A stretch of DNA of 64,000 bases from Pseudomonadota bacterium (GTDB lineage Bacteria > Pseudomonadota > Gammaproteobacteria > QQUJ01), in contig QQUJ01000010.1 of NCBI GenBank assembly GCA_008501635.1, positions 62,001 through 126,000 on the forward strand. The letters are read 5' to 3'. This document shows, one piece after another, positions 6,675 to 16,724 of the stretch; position 1 is the stretch's first letter, and each line of letters starts with the position of its first letter. The position numbers were made by a program, and so were the translations under genes. The notes under the pieces are model-generated. The model was not told the origin of the DNA. It did no database searches and was given only the letters and a program-made list of their open reading frames with translations.

Positions 6675-8837
6675 ATGGATGTTTCCCCTCTTCTCGACCC
6701 TCTCAACGATGCCCAACGCGAAGCGGTCACCACCCCTACCGGCCAGACACTGGTGCTGGCAGGCGCCGGCAGCGGCAAGACCCGGGTATTGATCCACCGC
6801 TTGGCCTGGCTCATCCAGGTCGAGCATGTCTCGCCCCACGGGATTCTCGCGGTCACCTTTACCAACAAGGCCGCCGGCGAGATGCGTGCCCGCGCCGAGG
6901 GGCTGCTCGGGATTCCGGTGCGCGGCCTGTGGATCGGCACCTTCCACAGCCTCGCCCATCGCCTGCTGCGCGCCCATTATAAAGAGGCGAAGCTGCCCGA
7001 GAGTTTTCAGATTCTCGATTCCGACGATCAGTACCGGCTGATCCGAAGAGTGTTGAAGAACCTCAACGTGGATGAGGCCCATTGGAAACCGAAACGCCTG
7101 CAGTGGTATATCAACGCCAAAAAAGACGAGGGGCTGCGTCCCGAGCACATCGACCCTGGGCACGATGCGGTAGAGAAGCAGTTGGTGCGCCTGTATCAGG
7201 CCTACGAAGAGGCGTGTCAGCGCGCCGGTCTGGTCGACTTCGCCGAACTGCTGCTGCGCGCCCATGAGCTGTGGCTGCACAATCCCGCTCTGTTGGCGCA
7301 CTACCAGGAACGGTTCCGCCACGTGCTGGTCGACGAGTTCCAGGACACCAACACCATCCAGTACGCCTGGCTGCGCCTGTTGGGCGGCGAACAGGGCAAC
7401 CTCTTCGTGGTGGGTGACGATGATCAATCCATCTACGGTTGGCGCGGCGCCAACATCGCCAACATCCAGCGCTTCCACCACGACTATCCCCGGACGCGCA
7501 TGGTGCGCCTGGAACAGAACTATCGCTCAACCGCCACCATACTCGCCGCCGCCAACGCCATGATCGCCAGCAACAGCGGGCGGCTGGGCAAGAACCTCTG
7601 GACCGAAGACGAGGAAGGCGATCCGATCCGCCGCTACCGCGCGTTGAGCGAGTTGGAGGAGGCGCAGTACGTCATCGACACCATGGCCGCGGCGCGCGAT
7701 CGCGGCGAGGCGCTGTCGGGCATGGCGGTGCTCTATCGCTCCAACGCGCAATCCCGGGTCTTTGAAGAGGCGCTGCTGCGCGCGGGGATGCCGTATCGCG
7801 TCTATGGCGGACCGCGCTTCTTCGAGCGCATGGAGATCAAGGATGCCCTTGGGTATCTGCGCCTGGTGGCCTATCGTGACGATGACACTTCCTTCGAGCG
7901 GGTGGTGAACACGCCGACGCGTGGCGTCGGTCAACGCACCGTCGAGGTGCTGCGCGAGCAGGCGCGTAAACAGAATGTCTCATTGTGGCAGGCGGCGCAG
8001 ACGGTATGCCAACAGGGGACGCTGGCGGCGCGGGCGCGCAATGCGGTGCAGGCGTTTCTCGATCTCATCGACGAACTCGCAGCGGCCACTGCCGAGTTTG
8101 ACCTGGCCGAGCGCGTCAATCATGTGATTCACGCCAGCGGACTGCTGGAACACTATCGGATGGAGAAGGGCGAAAAGGCCGAGGCGCGGGTGGAGAACCT
8201 GGAAGAGCTGGTCACCGCTGCGCGCCAGTTCGTCCCCGACGAAGCGGTGGAGATGGGTGAGCTCGAAGGCTTTCTCGCGCATGCTGCGCTGGAGTCGGGC
8301 GAGGCGCAGGGCGAGGCGTGGGAGGACTGTGTTCAATTGATGACGCTGCATTCGGCGAAGGGGTTGGAGTTCAACACGGTCTTTTTGTGCGGGCTGGAGG
8401 AGGGGCTGTTTCCCCACGAGCGCTCGCTGGAGGAGAGCGACTCATTGGAAGAGGAGCGCCGGCTCTGTTATGTCGGCATGACGCGCGCCAAAAAGCGCCT
8501 CTTTCTCTGTCACGCCGAGACGCGACGCATGCGCGGCCTGGAACGTTACTCGCGGCCGTCGCGTTTCATTCAGGAGATTCCCACCGAATTGATCGAAGAG
8601 GTCAGGATGCAGCAGGCGGCACCCTTCCTGTCGCAATCCTCGGTCGTGCACGAGTTCTTCAACGCGCCGCCGGATGGGTATCGACTGGGGCAGCGGGTAC
8701 GGCATACGAAATTTGGCGAGGGGATCGTGCTCAATCATGAAGGCGCCGGGAGCAATGCGCGGTTGCAGGTGAACTTTGAGGAGGTGGGGGCGAAGTGGTT
8801 GGTGGTGGCGTATGCCAAGTTGGAGGCGTTGAATTAG
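6675..8837 (+). CDS. uvrD: DNA helicase II (UvrD)
   Basis: The protein has 720 residues, the same length as E. coli UvrD. Superfamily 1A helicase motifs appear in order: Walker A AGAGSGKT (29-36), motif Ia AVTFTNKAAGEM, motif II DEFQDTN (220-226), motif III GDDDQSIYGWRGA (247-259), motif IV around QNYRSTATIL, motif V TLHSAKGLEF, and motif VI VGMTRAKKRLFL. The C-terminal GYRLGQRVRHTKFGEGIV is the Tudor-like tail that separates UvrD from Rep. It unwinds DNA 3'-5' in nucleotide excision and mismatch repair. The promoter region of about 98 bases shows no convincing LexA box by eye. A strong hairpin terminator follows. Confidence 0.95.
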   Translation: MDVSPLLDPLNDAQREAVTTPTGQTLVLAGAGSGKTRVLIHRLAWLIQVEHVSPHGILAVTFTNKAAGEMRARAEGLLGIPVRGLWIGTFHSLAHRLLRAHYKEAKLPESFQILDSDDQYRLIRRVLKNLNVDEAHWKPKRLQWYINAKKDEGLRPEHIDPGHDAVEKQLVRLYQAYEEACQRAGLVDFAELLLRAHELWLHNPALLAHYQERFRHVLVDEFQDTNTIQYAWLRLLGGEQGNLFVVGDDDQSIYGWRGANIANIQRFHHDYPRTRMVRLEQNYRSTATILAAANAMIASNSGRLGKNLWTEDEEGDPIRRYRALSELEEAQYVIDTMAAARDRGEALSGMAVLYRSNAQSRVFEEALLRAGMPYRVYGGPRFFERMEIKDALGYLRLVAYRDDDTSFERVVNTPTRGVGQRTVEVLREQARKQNVSLWQAAQTVCQQGTLAARARNAVQAFLDLIDELAAATAEFDLAERVNHVIHASGLLEHYRMEKGEKAEARVENLEELVTAARQFVPDEAVEMGELEGFLAHAALESGEAQGEAWEDCVQLMTLHSAKGLEFNTVFLCGLEEGLFPHERSLEESDSLEEERRLCYVGMTRAKKRLFLCHAETRRMRGLERYSRPSRFIQEIPTELIEEVRMQQAAPFLSQSSVVHEFFNAPPDGYRLGQRVRHTKFGEGIVLNHEGAGSNARLQVNFEEVGAKWLVVAYAKLEALN

Positions 8838-8859
8838 AGGTTTGATCGTTATGAATTAG

Positions 8860-8884
8860 GGCCCGCTTCGGCGGGCCTTTTTTG
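8860..8884 (+). terminator. Rho-independent terminator of uvrD
   Basis: A 7-base-pair GC stem GGCCCGC / GCGGGCC with a TTCG tetraloop is followed by six T residues. It lies 22 bases after the uvrD stop codon. Confidence 0.92.
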
Positions 8885-8942
8885 TGGGGCTGTGCCACGG
8901 TGTATTGAATCGGGGAGTCTGCCCCCGAACCCCCTTTTCGTC

Positions 8943-8962
8943 ATGCCGGCGAAAGCCGGCAT
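8943..8962. repeat. REP-like palindrome
   Basis: A perfect 8-base inverted repeat ATGCCGGC / GCCGGCAT around GAAA, preceded by CGTC and followed by CCAG. This is the common proteobacterial REP-like form CGTCATGCCGGCGAAAGCCG; such elements are typically dispersed through the chromosome. Confidence 0.8.
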
Positions 8963-9024
8963 CCAGCGTCTTGTGCGGCTTTACCGCGTTTTATTGAAAG
9001 CGGGGATTCCGTCCCCGCGGCCGG

Positions 9025-9054
9025 GTGACTTTCTTGTGACGACAAGAAAGTCAC
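9025..9054. repeat. Hairpin repeat element
   Basis: A perfect 13-base inverted repeat GTGACTTTCTTGT / ACAAGAAAGTCAC with a 4-base loop. It opens module b of the left composite repeat. There is no T-run after it, so a terminator role is unlikely. Confidence 0.75.
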
Positions 9055-9132
9055 CAAAGAAGCGTTCCCAACGGCCGCGCCCCTCTGGCGAGGGGTTCCC
9101 TGCGTTGCTCGGTCTGTGAGGGGTTTCATCGA

Positions 9133-9623
<491 letters not shown>

Positions 9624-9680
9624 AATGCGTATTACCCGTACTACGGTTTTCGTGTGCAACTCTTCGTTTGATTGGTGTCG

Positions 9681-9713
9681 TAGGGCGCAACAACCGAAGG
9701 GCATTGCGCCCTA
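9681..9713. repeat. Hairpin repeat (TAGGGCGCAA type)
   Basis: A perfect 10-base inverted repeat TAGGGCGCAA / TTGCGCCCTA with a 13-base loop containing ACCGAAGGGC. This form is common between genes in many proteobacteria, often in multiple copies. Confidence 0.8.
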
Positions 9714-9934
9714 TGAATTGAAGCTCATAGCACTGTGGTAGTCGGTGCCGCCTTCGAGGGGGTAACCACCCATTTCCCCTCCAGCGCAGCTGAGCACCGG
9801 AGCAAACAGCGGAATAGAGCGAGCGCATGTCTGAGCGATCCTGAATGGATCGCGAGTTCGCGAGCGCCGTTGTTTGTGGAGGCGCGTAGGATACCCACCG
9901 GAGGTGGGCTGCGATGTAGGGTGTCATTTCTTTT

Positions 9935-9970
9935 GACTACTTTTCTTTGGACAAGCAAAGAAAAGTAGTC
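9935..9970. repeat. Long perfect hairpin repeat
   Basis: A 15-base perfect inverted repeat GACTACTTTTCTTTG / CAAAGAAAAGTAGTC around GACAAG. It is related in form to the hairpin at 9025-9054 and to the degenerate one near 10140-10170, and belongs to the same dispersed repeat family. Confidence 0.8.
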
Positions 9971-9973
9971 CGA

Positions 9974-10234
9974 GTTCGGGGGCGGACTCCCCGATTCAAA
10001 TTACCGTGGCGCAGCCACACAAGACTTCAGCCCGCGTGAGGCGCAATCGCATTGCGCCGCATGTCGGTGTCGAAGTTAACCCCTCACAGACTGAGCAACG
10101 CAGGGAACCGGCAAAGCCGGCGCGGGCGTTGGGCGCACTTTCTTTCGTCTCTTTCTTTGGGCGAGCAAAGAATAGGGACCTGCGCTGCGGGCGCGGAACC
10201 CCGCCCTAAATAAAACGTGGCGTAGCCACTCAAG
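9974..10234. repeat. Composite intergenic repeat, right arm (inverted copy)
   Basis: Read on the minus strand, 10234-10195, then 10180-10076, then 10020-9974 gives modules a, b and a. The first two match the order of the left arm. The best matches are GAATCGGGGAGTC (shared with 8913-8925) and TTCCCTGCGTTGCTC plus GTCTGTGAGGGGTT (shared with about 9097-9125). Confidence 0.68.
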
Positions 10235-10352
10235 ATATGAACAAGATTGTAGTTTGAAGTGAGCGTAGGGTTAGCGGAGCTCACGCGGATCTCGCTGCGT
10301 CCCAGTTATAAGGCTGCGTCCAAGTTGCTGGTTGACCGGGTATCGCACACCA

Positions 10353-11105
10353 TCAAGCCACAAAGAACACCACCGTCATGACCGTTCCGGTGGCTATCAC
10401 GACAGTGCGTACGACCACGACGGGGAGTCGCCGTGCAATACGTGCTGCCACGTACCCGCCGATGATCGCTGAGATCATCATAACGGTGGCTTCCAGCCAA
10501 ACGATGGCACCACCATAAGCGTAGAGACAGACTGCGATCGTGGTGAGCACCGCTGAAGCCAGATTTTTCAGACCATTCATTGCGTTGAGATTTTGATGAC
10601 CGAGCAGGCTGAAGGCTGCAAGCAACACTATGCCAAGACCGCCGTTGAAGTAGCCGCCGTAAATGCTGACAGCGAACAGGCTGAGTGTCTGGGTGATCGC
10701 GTTTGCCTCGTCTTCGCGATCCATCATACGCAGCAATCGGGGTCCAATGGCGAACAAGAGGGTTGCCACCAGTAGTAGCCACGGGACAATCGCCCGGAAC
10801 GTGGCGTCGGGTGTAACGAGAAGCAGCATCGCGCCGATCGCGCCACCGCTCATGCTCGATACAATGAGCGTGCGCAGCGAAAGCGACTTGCGCGCCTGGA
10901 GGTCTTCGCGAAATCCCCAGGTGCTGGCGATGTAGCCGGGGAGCAGCGCAAGAGTGCCGGTAGCATTTGCAGCTACAGCGGGTACACCCGCATAGACCAG
11001 CGCGGGAAACGTGAAGAAACTTCCGCCGCCAGCGACCGCATTCAGACCTCCGCCGAGAAATGAGGCCCCCAGGAGCAGGCACCAAACAAATAGTGGATCA
11101 GACAC
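10353..11105 (-). CDS. TauE/SafE-family membrane permease (sulfite/organosulfonate exporter-like)
   Basis: The protein has 250 residues, normal for the family. The start is a GTG at 11105. About eight hydrophobic segments occur in two related halves; the first carries FLGGGLNAVAGGGSFFTFPAL and the second SIYGGYFNGGLGIVLLAAFSLLG, the typical paired glycine-rich motifs. Members export sulfite, sulfoacetate or similar sulfur and carbon anions across the inner membrane; many are unassigned. No sulfur-metabolic gene is directly adjacent, so the substrate cannot be inferred. The gene stands alone between the repeat region and the nitronate monooxygenase-like gene. Confidence 0.88.
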   Translation of the reverse strand: MSDPLFVWCLLLGASFLGGGLNAVAGGGSFFTFPALVYAGVPAVAANATGTLALLPGYIASTWGFREDLQARKSLSLRTLIVSSMSGGAIGAMLLLVTPDATFRAIVPWLLLVATLLFAIGPRLLRMMDREDEANAITQTLSLFAVSIYGGYFNGGLGIVLLAAFSLLGHQNLNAMNGLKNLASAVLTTIAVCLYAYGGAIVWLEATVMMISAIIGGYVAARIARRLPVVVVRTVVIATGTVMTVVFFVA

Positions 11106-11237
11106 GATTCGATAAGCCGCTCAGCGTTATTTTTACGCTACGGGGAAGGGAAACGATGCTGCTTTGCGCAAGGACGCATTGGGTTTGGGGGAACAGCGAA
11201 CGTTTCCAGCTCAAACTTGCCAGGACGCAGCTCCGTG

Positions 11238-12506
11238 TCACTTGTCGCTTGACAACTCCGGCAACATCACCTTGTGATCCTTACTGAACTGATAATCCCG
11301 AAAGATATGCTCCGCATCCAACAACTGATACGACCCATCCGCTAGCCGATGCGTCGTCTCTTTCAACTTGTAGGTGTAATGCCCGCACGTCCAACAGGCG
11401 AAATTGCGCATGTGGGTACAGAGACAGGTCTTGTCGGGCACCACCAGCTCCTTGCTCTTGACGCCCGGATTCTTCTCGATGGCGCGATTGTAAGCTTCGA
11501 TGTAGGCGCAGTTGCCTTTGCTGTCGAGCAGGTAGCCGTAGGCCTCGCAGCCGGGGCGGATGCCGGAGCCGATGGCGGGGCAGGAGCTGATCATGCGCAT
11601 CGGGTAACCGGTGGGCGAGAGGGTGTTGACCTCGATGTCTTCCTCGTTGGCTTTGAAATATTCCTGTTGCACCTTCGCCGGCAGGCCGCACTCCCTGGCG
11701 ACGGTGAAGCGGGTGGCGACCTGAACGGCGGCGGCGCCCATCTCCATGTACGCCGTCGCATCGGTTCCTGTGAAGATGCCGCCTGCCGGTATGACCGGGA
11801 TGTTCAACTCCTTCTCTTTGAGGAACGCCATCACCTCCACGGTGATGGTGTGCAGGTCGTATTTGAACCAGTCGTCGACGCCGAAGCCGAGATGTCCTCC
11901 CGCCAGGGGACCCTCGACGATGATGTAATCGGGTAGGCGATTGAGTGCGCTGTTCTTGCGCAGAAAGAGGTTCAGCGCGCGCGCGGAGGAGACGATGATG
12001 CCCAACTGGCAGTCGTGAAAGCGCGGATGATCGGCGATCAATCCGAACGAGCCGAGGTGCAGTCCGGCGCTCAGGGTGATGCCGTCGATACCCGCGTTCA
12101 TCGCCGCCTCGAGCCGCACTCTGAGGGTTTCGCGCGGATTGTTCATGGAGAGTTTCTCCATGCAGTTGACGAAGATGAGTCCCTCGCCCTGCTTGGCCTC
12201 CATGGCCTTGTTGACGTGCAGGCGTGTCGCTTCGGCGAGTTCGCCGAGATCGAAATGGATGTTGGTCTTGTCGCGATTGTCGACGTTGAGTTTGTACTTT
12301 TCGAGCTTGTCTTTGACGAAGCGGGTCTTGTAACGCCTGTCGGAGACGGTGGGCACCATGGCGTCGGAGATGTGGCCGATGCCCCCGAGGCGGGCGGCGA
12401 CCAAGGCCAGGTCCACGGTGGAGATGTCCACGCCCATTCCACCGATCATGATCGGTACGCATTCCCGGCCGCCCAGTTGCAGGCGGAAATCGTCGACACA
12501 CTTCAT
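11238..12506 (-). CDS. Nitronate monooxygenase-family flavoprotein with C-terminal Cys motif
   Basis: The protein has 422 residues. The TIM-barrel FMN domain of the 2-nitropropane dioxygenase/nitronate monooxygenase family is shown by PIMIGGMGVDIS near the start, LAGGHLGFG in the middle, and VIPAGGIFTGTDATAYMEMGAAAVQVATRF, which forms the phosphate-binding part. Family enzymes oxidise nitronates, and related members act as enoyl reductases. The last 80 residues are unusual: C361, C363, C371 and C374 form CLC and CWTC pairs that could hold zinc or an Fe-S centre. This long Cys-bearing form is larger than classical nitronate monooxygenases of about 330-360 residues, so the real activity may differ. 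Transcribed alone. Confidence 0.82.
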   Translation of the reverse strand: MKCVDDFRLQLGGRECVPIMIGGMGVDISTVDLALVAARLGGIGHISDAMVPTVSDRRYKTRFVKDKLEKYKLNVDNRDKTNIHFDLGELAEATRLHVNKAMEAKQGEGLIFVNCMEKLSMNNPRETLRVRLEAAMNAGIDGITLSAGLHLGSFGLIADHPRFHDCQLGIIVSSARALNLFLRKNSALNRLPDYIIVEGPLAGGHLGFGVDDWFKYDLHTITVEVMAFLKEKELNIPVIPAGGIFTGTDATAYMEMGAAAVQVATRFTVARECGLPAKVQQEYFKANEEDIEVNTLSPTGYPMRMISSCPAIGSGIRPGCEAYGYLLDSKGNCAYIEAYNRAIEKNPGVKSKELVVPDKTCLCTHMRNFACWTCGHYTYKLKETTHRLADGSYQLLDAEHIFRDYQFSKDHKVMLPELSSDK

Positions 12507-12771
12507 TGCAACTCCAGCATCAGGGTTGGGAATACACCGATTCTCACTAGCAGTAAGCGTCTAGTTTACCTGCATCGGGGTGACGCGTATTCCCCGGTAT
12601 GATCAATGGTATGCGTGGGATGTCACGCTCTATGGCCCGATAGTGCTTGCAGGCATGATACCCAAACAGATGGGTATCCGCCGTATCGTACCGCCCCTGG
12701 GAGGAATGGGTTATGCTTGGAACGGCACCAGACCAACCACGGATCGGCCGACTACTGAGGTGGGGGACGGC

Positions 12772-13083
12772 ATGAATCGCGACGAACGCAACTACGATGA
12801 GAAACGCGATTTCTACCGCATGGCGGTAGATTGCCCGATCAGCTTTCGGGTGACCGGCAGTCAGCAGGACGGGCACGGCATCTGCCGCAACCTGAGCGCC
12901 AGCGGCGTGCTGATGGAGCTTCAGGAGTCCCTGGAGATTGGCACCGGGCTGAACATCCGCATCGAACCGCAGAGCAGCATCACTGGCGCACTCGCGGCGC
13001 TGGCCCAGGTGTCCCGCTGCGATCCGGCACCCGACGGATCAGGGTTCACCGTTGCCGCGACGATCCTCGAAATCACGAGTTAG
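12772..13083 (+). CDS. PilZ-domain protein (cyclic di-GMP receptor)
   Basis: I start at the ATG at 12772, after a purine-rich GAGGTGGGGGAC; a longer open frame upstream is not conserved in character. The protein has 103 residues and consists of one PilZ domain. Both ligand motifs are present: RxxxR at R12-R16 (RDFYR) and N40-L-S-A-S-G45 in place of the usual (D/N)xSxxG. It should bind cyclic di-GMP and act as an adaptor. The effector is unknown. It lies 43 bases upstream of hemF on the same strand; co-transcription is likely but a functional link is not implied. A GGDEF protein is encoded about 8 kb away. Confidence 0.85.
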   Translation: MNRDERNYDEKRDFYRMAVDCPISFRVTGSQQDGHGICRNLSASGVLMELQESLEIGTGLNIRIEPQSSITGALAALAQVSRCDPAPDGSGFTVAATILEITS

Positions 13084-13093
13084 GGTGCGTTGA

Positions 13094-14050
<957 letters not shown>

Positions 14051-14065
14051 GTTCTAATCAACTGG

Positions 14066-14218
14066 TCTCGCGCAAAGCCGTCAAGACGCCAAGGGCGCAA
14101 AGAAACCGAACGCCTTGACAACCAATCGCGGGAGCAAGCTGGCTCGCTCTTACAAACAACCCTGTCTTTCACCCTTGATCCCTTAGCGATCTTGGCGTCT
14201 TGGCGGCTTTGCGCGAGA
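14066..14218. repeat. Long near-perfect inverted repeat between convergent hemF and xerC
   Basis: The left arm 14066-14093 (TCTCGCGCAAAGCCGTCAAG...) and right arm 14191-14218 are 28 bases long and complementary at 27 positions. The spacer is about 97 bases. The arms consist of the motif CGCAAAGCCG-CAAGACGCCAAG. They lie between the stop codons of two convergent genes. It could be a dispersed repeat pair, a bidirectional transcript-end structure, or a small non-autonomous element. Confidence 0.75.
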
Positions 14219-14235
14219 TGGATTCAATAAATCCC

Positions 14236-15144
14236 TCACCCCCGACGCTTCTTGGCGCGGGGATGGGCCTGGTCGTAGACTCGCGCCAGATGCTGGAAAT
14301 CCACATGGGTATAGATCTGGGTGGTGCTGATATCGGCGTGGCCCAGTAACTCCTGCACCGCACGCAGATCGCCACTCGATTCCAGCAGGTGACTGGCGAA
14401 GGAGTGGCGCAGCAGGTGGGGATGAATGCGCCCCGGCGTGCCCTGGCGGCGCGCCCAATAGCGCAGGCGCTCCTGAAAACCGCGATGGCTCAGTCGAGTG
14501 CCCCGGCGACTGAGAAACAGCGCCTGCTCCGCGGGATCGCTTTGCACACCGGCCCGCGCCTTCAGCCACTCGCGCAGCGCCTGGCGCGCCTGGCGTCCGA
14601 CCGGCAGGATCCGTGTTTTGTTTCCCTTGCCGGTGACGCGCGCGGTGGCATCGCCGAGGTCCACGTCGCCCAGGTTCAGCGACAACAGCTCCGCCAATCG
14701 CAGTCCGCAGGAATAGGTCAGTTCCAGCATCGCCCGGTCACGCACCGTCAGGGGATCATCGCCTGGAATCTCCATCAGCCCCGCCACCTGATCGACGTCG
14801 AGGGTCTGCGGCAGCTTGCGAGCGGCTTTGGGTGCAGGGATACCGATCGCCGGATTGTGTCCCACCTCCCCCTCACGCAGCAGGTAATGGTAGAAGCTGC
14901 GTATCGCCGAGAGCGCCCGCTGCAGACTGCGTGGGCCGATGCCGCGACGATGGCGGGCCGCGACGTAGCGGCGCATCAGATGCGCATCGACACCCTGCCA
15001 TTGATCGACACCCTCCTGGTCGCAATGCAGGCTCAGGGACGCAAGGTCGCGGCGGTAGTTTTCACAGGTCAGCGGTGAGAGGCGCCGTTCGTGTTGCAGG
15101 TGGTGGATGAAACGCTCCAACCACTGCCCGGCCGATGCGTTCAT
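14236..15144 (-). CDS. xerC: Tyrosine recombinase XerC
   Basis: The protein has 302 residues. An N-terminal SAM-like DNA-binding domain (about 1-95) is followed by the catalytic domain with the full residue set: R149 (CGLRLAEL), K173 (TGKGNK), H243 and R246 (HPHLLRHSFASHLL), H269 (LGHADISTTQIYTH) and nucleophile Y278. It resolves chromosome dimers at dif together with XerD. The start overlaps the stop of the DUF484 gene by 4 bases. The order dapF-DUF484-xerC is the classic chromosomal xerC operon, so this is the housekeeping recombinase rather than a phage integrase. Confidence 0.95.
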   Translation of the reverse strand: MNASAGQWLERFIHHLQHERRLSPLTCENYRRDLASLSLHCDQEGVDQWQGVDAHLMRRYVAARHRRGIGPRSLQRALSAIRSFYHYLLREGEVGHNPAIGIPAPKAARKLPQTLDVDQVAGLMEIPGDDPLTVRDRAMLELTYSCGLRLAELLSLNLGDVDLGDATARVTGKGNKTRILPVGRQARQALREWLKARAGVQSDPAEQALFLSRRGTRLSHRGFQERLRYWARRQGTPGRIHPHLLRHSFASHLLESSGDLRAVQELLGHADISTTQIYTHVDFQHLARVYDQAHPRAKKRRG

Positions 15145-15836
15145 GCCACGTGGGGTTTCAACAGATAGCCGATCAGTTCACCGAGGCGGGCGAGGAAGAT
15201 GGTGCCCATGGCGAGCAGGAAACGCTCGGCATCGCAGCTGCCCACGGCAAGGAAACCCAGGGGCTCGTCGGCGGCGAGCGGGATCAGGGCGGCCGATTTG
15301 ATTTCCGCTGCGCGATCGCCGAACAGATACTCCAGCTGGGCCGGTTTCAGCCGTCCGCATTGCGGTTTTGGGTTGCGGAAGAACTCGACGAAGGGGACCA
15401 GCGCCAGATCGTCGCGTGCCACGCGATAAGGGCCCAGCGTATCGTTGTCGGGATCGCCAAAGATGCGCAGTGTGACGGCGTCGGCACCGAAGACCTCGCG
15501 CAGACTGTCGTTCAGGGTGCCTACCGTCTCTTCGGGACCGCTGCTGCCCAGCAGTGCGACGGAAAGCCGGTGCAGGCGTTCGTTGGTGCGATCGTTATCG
15601 CGCGCCACGTCGACCAACTCCATCAGCTTGTTGCGCAGCTGGCGGTTTTGAGCGCGCAGCGCCTCAACCTGGTGTTCGATGAGCGATACCGCTGAACCGC
15701 AGTTGTGAGAAAGTTGAATTTCGGAGAGCAGGTTCGGGTGGTTGGCAAAGAAATCGGGATGGCGTGCCAGGTAACCGGCTACCAATGATTCGCTGATCTC
15801 TTCGGAGGGTTCTTCGCGCTGCTGCTGCGTGCTCAT
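15141..15836 (-). CDS. DUF484 family protein (GAF-like)
   Basis: The protein has 231 residues, similar to E. coli YigA. The N-terminus shows [22 protein letters not shown], the family hallmark, then a helical linker with [18 protein letters not shown], then a GAF-like domain (about 90-225) including [17 protein letters not shown]. The function is unknown; conserved placement between dapF and xerC is well documented. It overlaps both neighbours by 4 bases, so the three are coupled. Cytoplasmic. Confidence 0.9.
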   Translation of the reverse strand: MSTQQQREEPSEEISESLVAGYLARHPDFFANHPNLLSEIQLSHNCGSAVSLIEHQVEALRAQNRQLRNKLMELVDVARDNDRTNERLHRLSVALLGSSGPEETVGTLNDSLREVFGADAVTLRIFGDPDNDTLGPYRVARDDLALVPFVEFFRNPKPQCGRLKPAQLEYLFGDRAAEIKSAALIPLAADEPLGFLAVGSCDAERFLLAMGTIFLARLGELIGYLLKPHVA

Positions 15837-16663
15837 AATTCGATCTGCCCCTGGAATACCCGCTCAGCCGGGCCGGTCATATGCACCGATGCGCCTTCAC
15901 CGGGCCAGCTTAACACAAGTCTGCCACCGCGCAGGTCGACCTCGACCTGCGACTGCAGCAAGCCCTGCAGATTACCGACGACCACCGCCGCGCAGGCGCC
16001 GGTACCGCAGGCGAGCGTCTCGCCAACGCCGCGTTCGAACACCCGCAGCCGAATGTGGGTGGGTGTGACGACCTGCATGAATCCGACATTGACCCGCTGC
16101 GGGAAGCGCGGATGGTGCTCGATGAGCGCGCCCAGCTCGCTGACGGGCGCGGTTTCGACGTCGCTGACCTGCAGTACCGCGTGCGGGTTACCCATCGATA
16201 CGGCGCCAATCTCGACGGCGCCGCCTTCAAGCTTGAGCGGGTAGCGTGCCTGACGCGTCGGCGCGTCGAAAGGGATGCGCGCGGGTTCGAGAACAGGCAC
16301 GCCCATATCCACCGTGACCTGGTTATCGACGGGCCGCGACAGGCGAATCAGGCGGGATGAGGTTTCGACGACAACCTCGGCCTTGTCCGTGAGACCCTGT
16401 TCGTGAATGAAGCGTGCAAAACAGCGCGCGCCGTTGCCGCACTGCTCGACCTCACCCCCGTCGGCGTTGTAGATGCGGTAGCCGAAATCGGCCGCATCGC
16501 TGCGCGGTGGCTCCACCACCAGCACCTGATCACAGCCGATACCGAAGTGGCGATCTGCGATACGACGGATCTGTTCGGGTGTGAGCCGCAGGGGTTGGCT
16601 GATCGCGTCGAAGACGACGAAATCGTTGCCCAGGCCGTGCATCTTGGTGAAATTGCGTTGCAT
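15833..16663 (-). CDS. dapF: Diaminopimelate epimerase
   Basis: I chose the ATG at 16663; an in-frame GTG two codons earlier is possible. The protein has 276 residues. It opens with [15 protein letters not shown], and the two catalytic cysteines lie in [13 protein letters not shown] (near residue 75) and in [13 protein letters not shown] in the C-terminal half. It converts LL- to meso-diaminopimelate, the precursor of lysine and of peptidoglycan. It lies upstream of DUF484 and xerC with a 4-base overlap. LysA, which uses the same product, is encoded just upstream, so both steps are clustered. Confidence 0.96.
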   Translation of the reverse strand: MQRNFTKMHGLGNDFVVFDAISQPLRLTPEQIRRIADRHFGIGCDQVLVVEPPRSDAADFGYRIYNADGGEVEQCGNGARCFARFIHEQGLTDKAEVVVETSSRLIRLSRPVDNQVTVDMGVPVLEPARIPFDAPTRQARYPLKLEGGAVEIGAVSMGNPHAVLQVSDVETAPVSELGALIEHHPRFPQRVNVGFMQVVTPTHIRLRVFERGVGETLACGTGACAAVVVGNLQGLLQSQVEVDLRGGRLVLSWPGEGASVHMTGPAERVFQGQIEL

Positions 16664-16724
16664 GCTCACAGATTACCGGGATGCCGGAGGGATGGGAACC
16701 GTGCGGATTGCCGGCAAGAAAACG

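Larger units (their letters stand above)
8884..9132. repeat. Composite intergenic repeat, left arm
   Basis: Two modules can be recognised. Module a (about 8884-8929, centred on GAATCGGGGAGTCTGCCCCC) and module b (about 9025-9132, containing TTCCCTGCGTTGCTCGGTCT) both recur in inverted orientation at 9974-10234. No coding sequence with support exists here. The module organisation resembles dispersed chromosomal intergenic repeats rather than a specific insertion sequence. Confidence 0.7.
9624..10352. other. Gene-free repeat-rich stretch
   Basis: About 730 bases with no convincing gene. Short open frames here have repeat-derived composition. It contains three hairpin repeats (9681-9713, 9935-9970 and about 10040-10058), a module a copy near 9974-10024, module b near 10076-10180 and another partial module a near 10195-10234. 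This looks like a landing zone for dispersed repeats. Confidence 0.65.

Noticed and set aside
14236-15144. Phage integrase marking a genomic island
   Set aside because: Gene order dapF-DUF484-xerC identifies it as housekeeping XerC.
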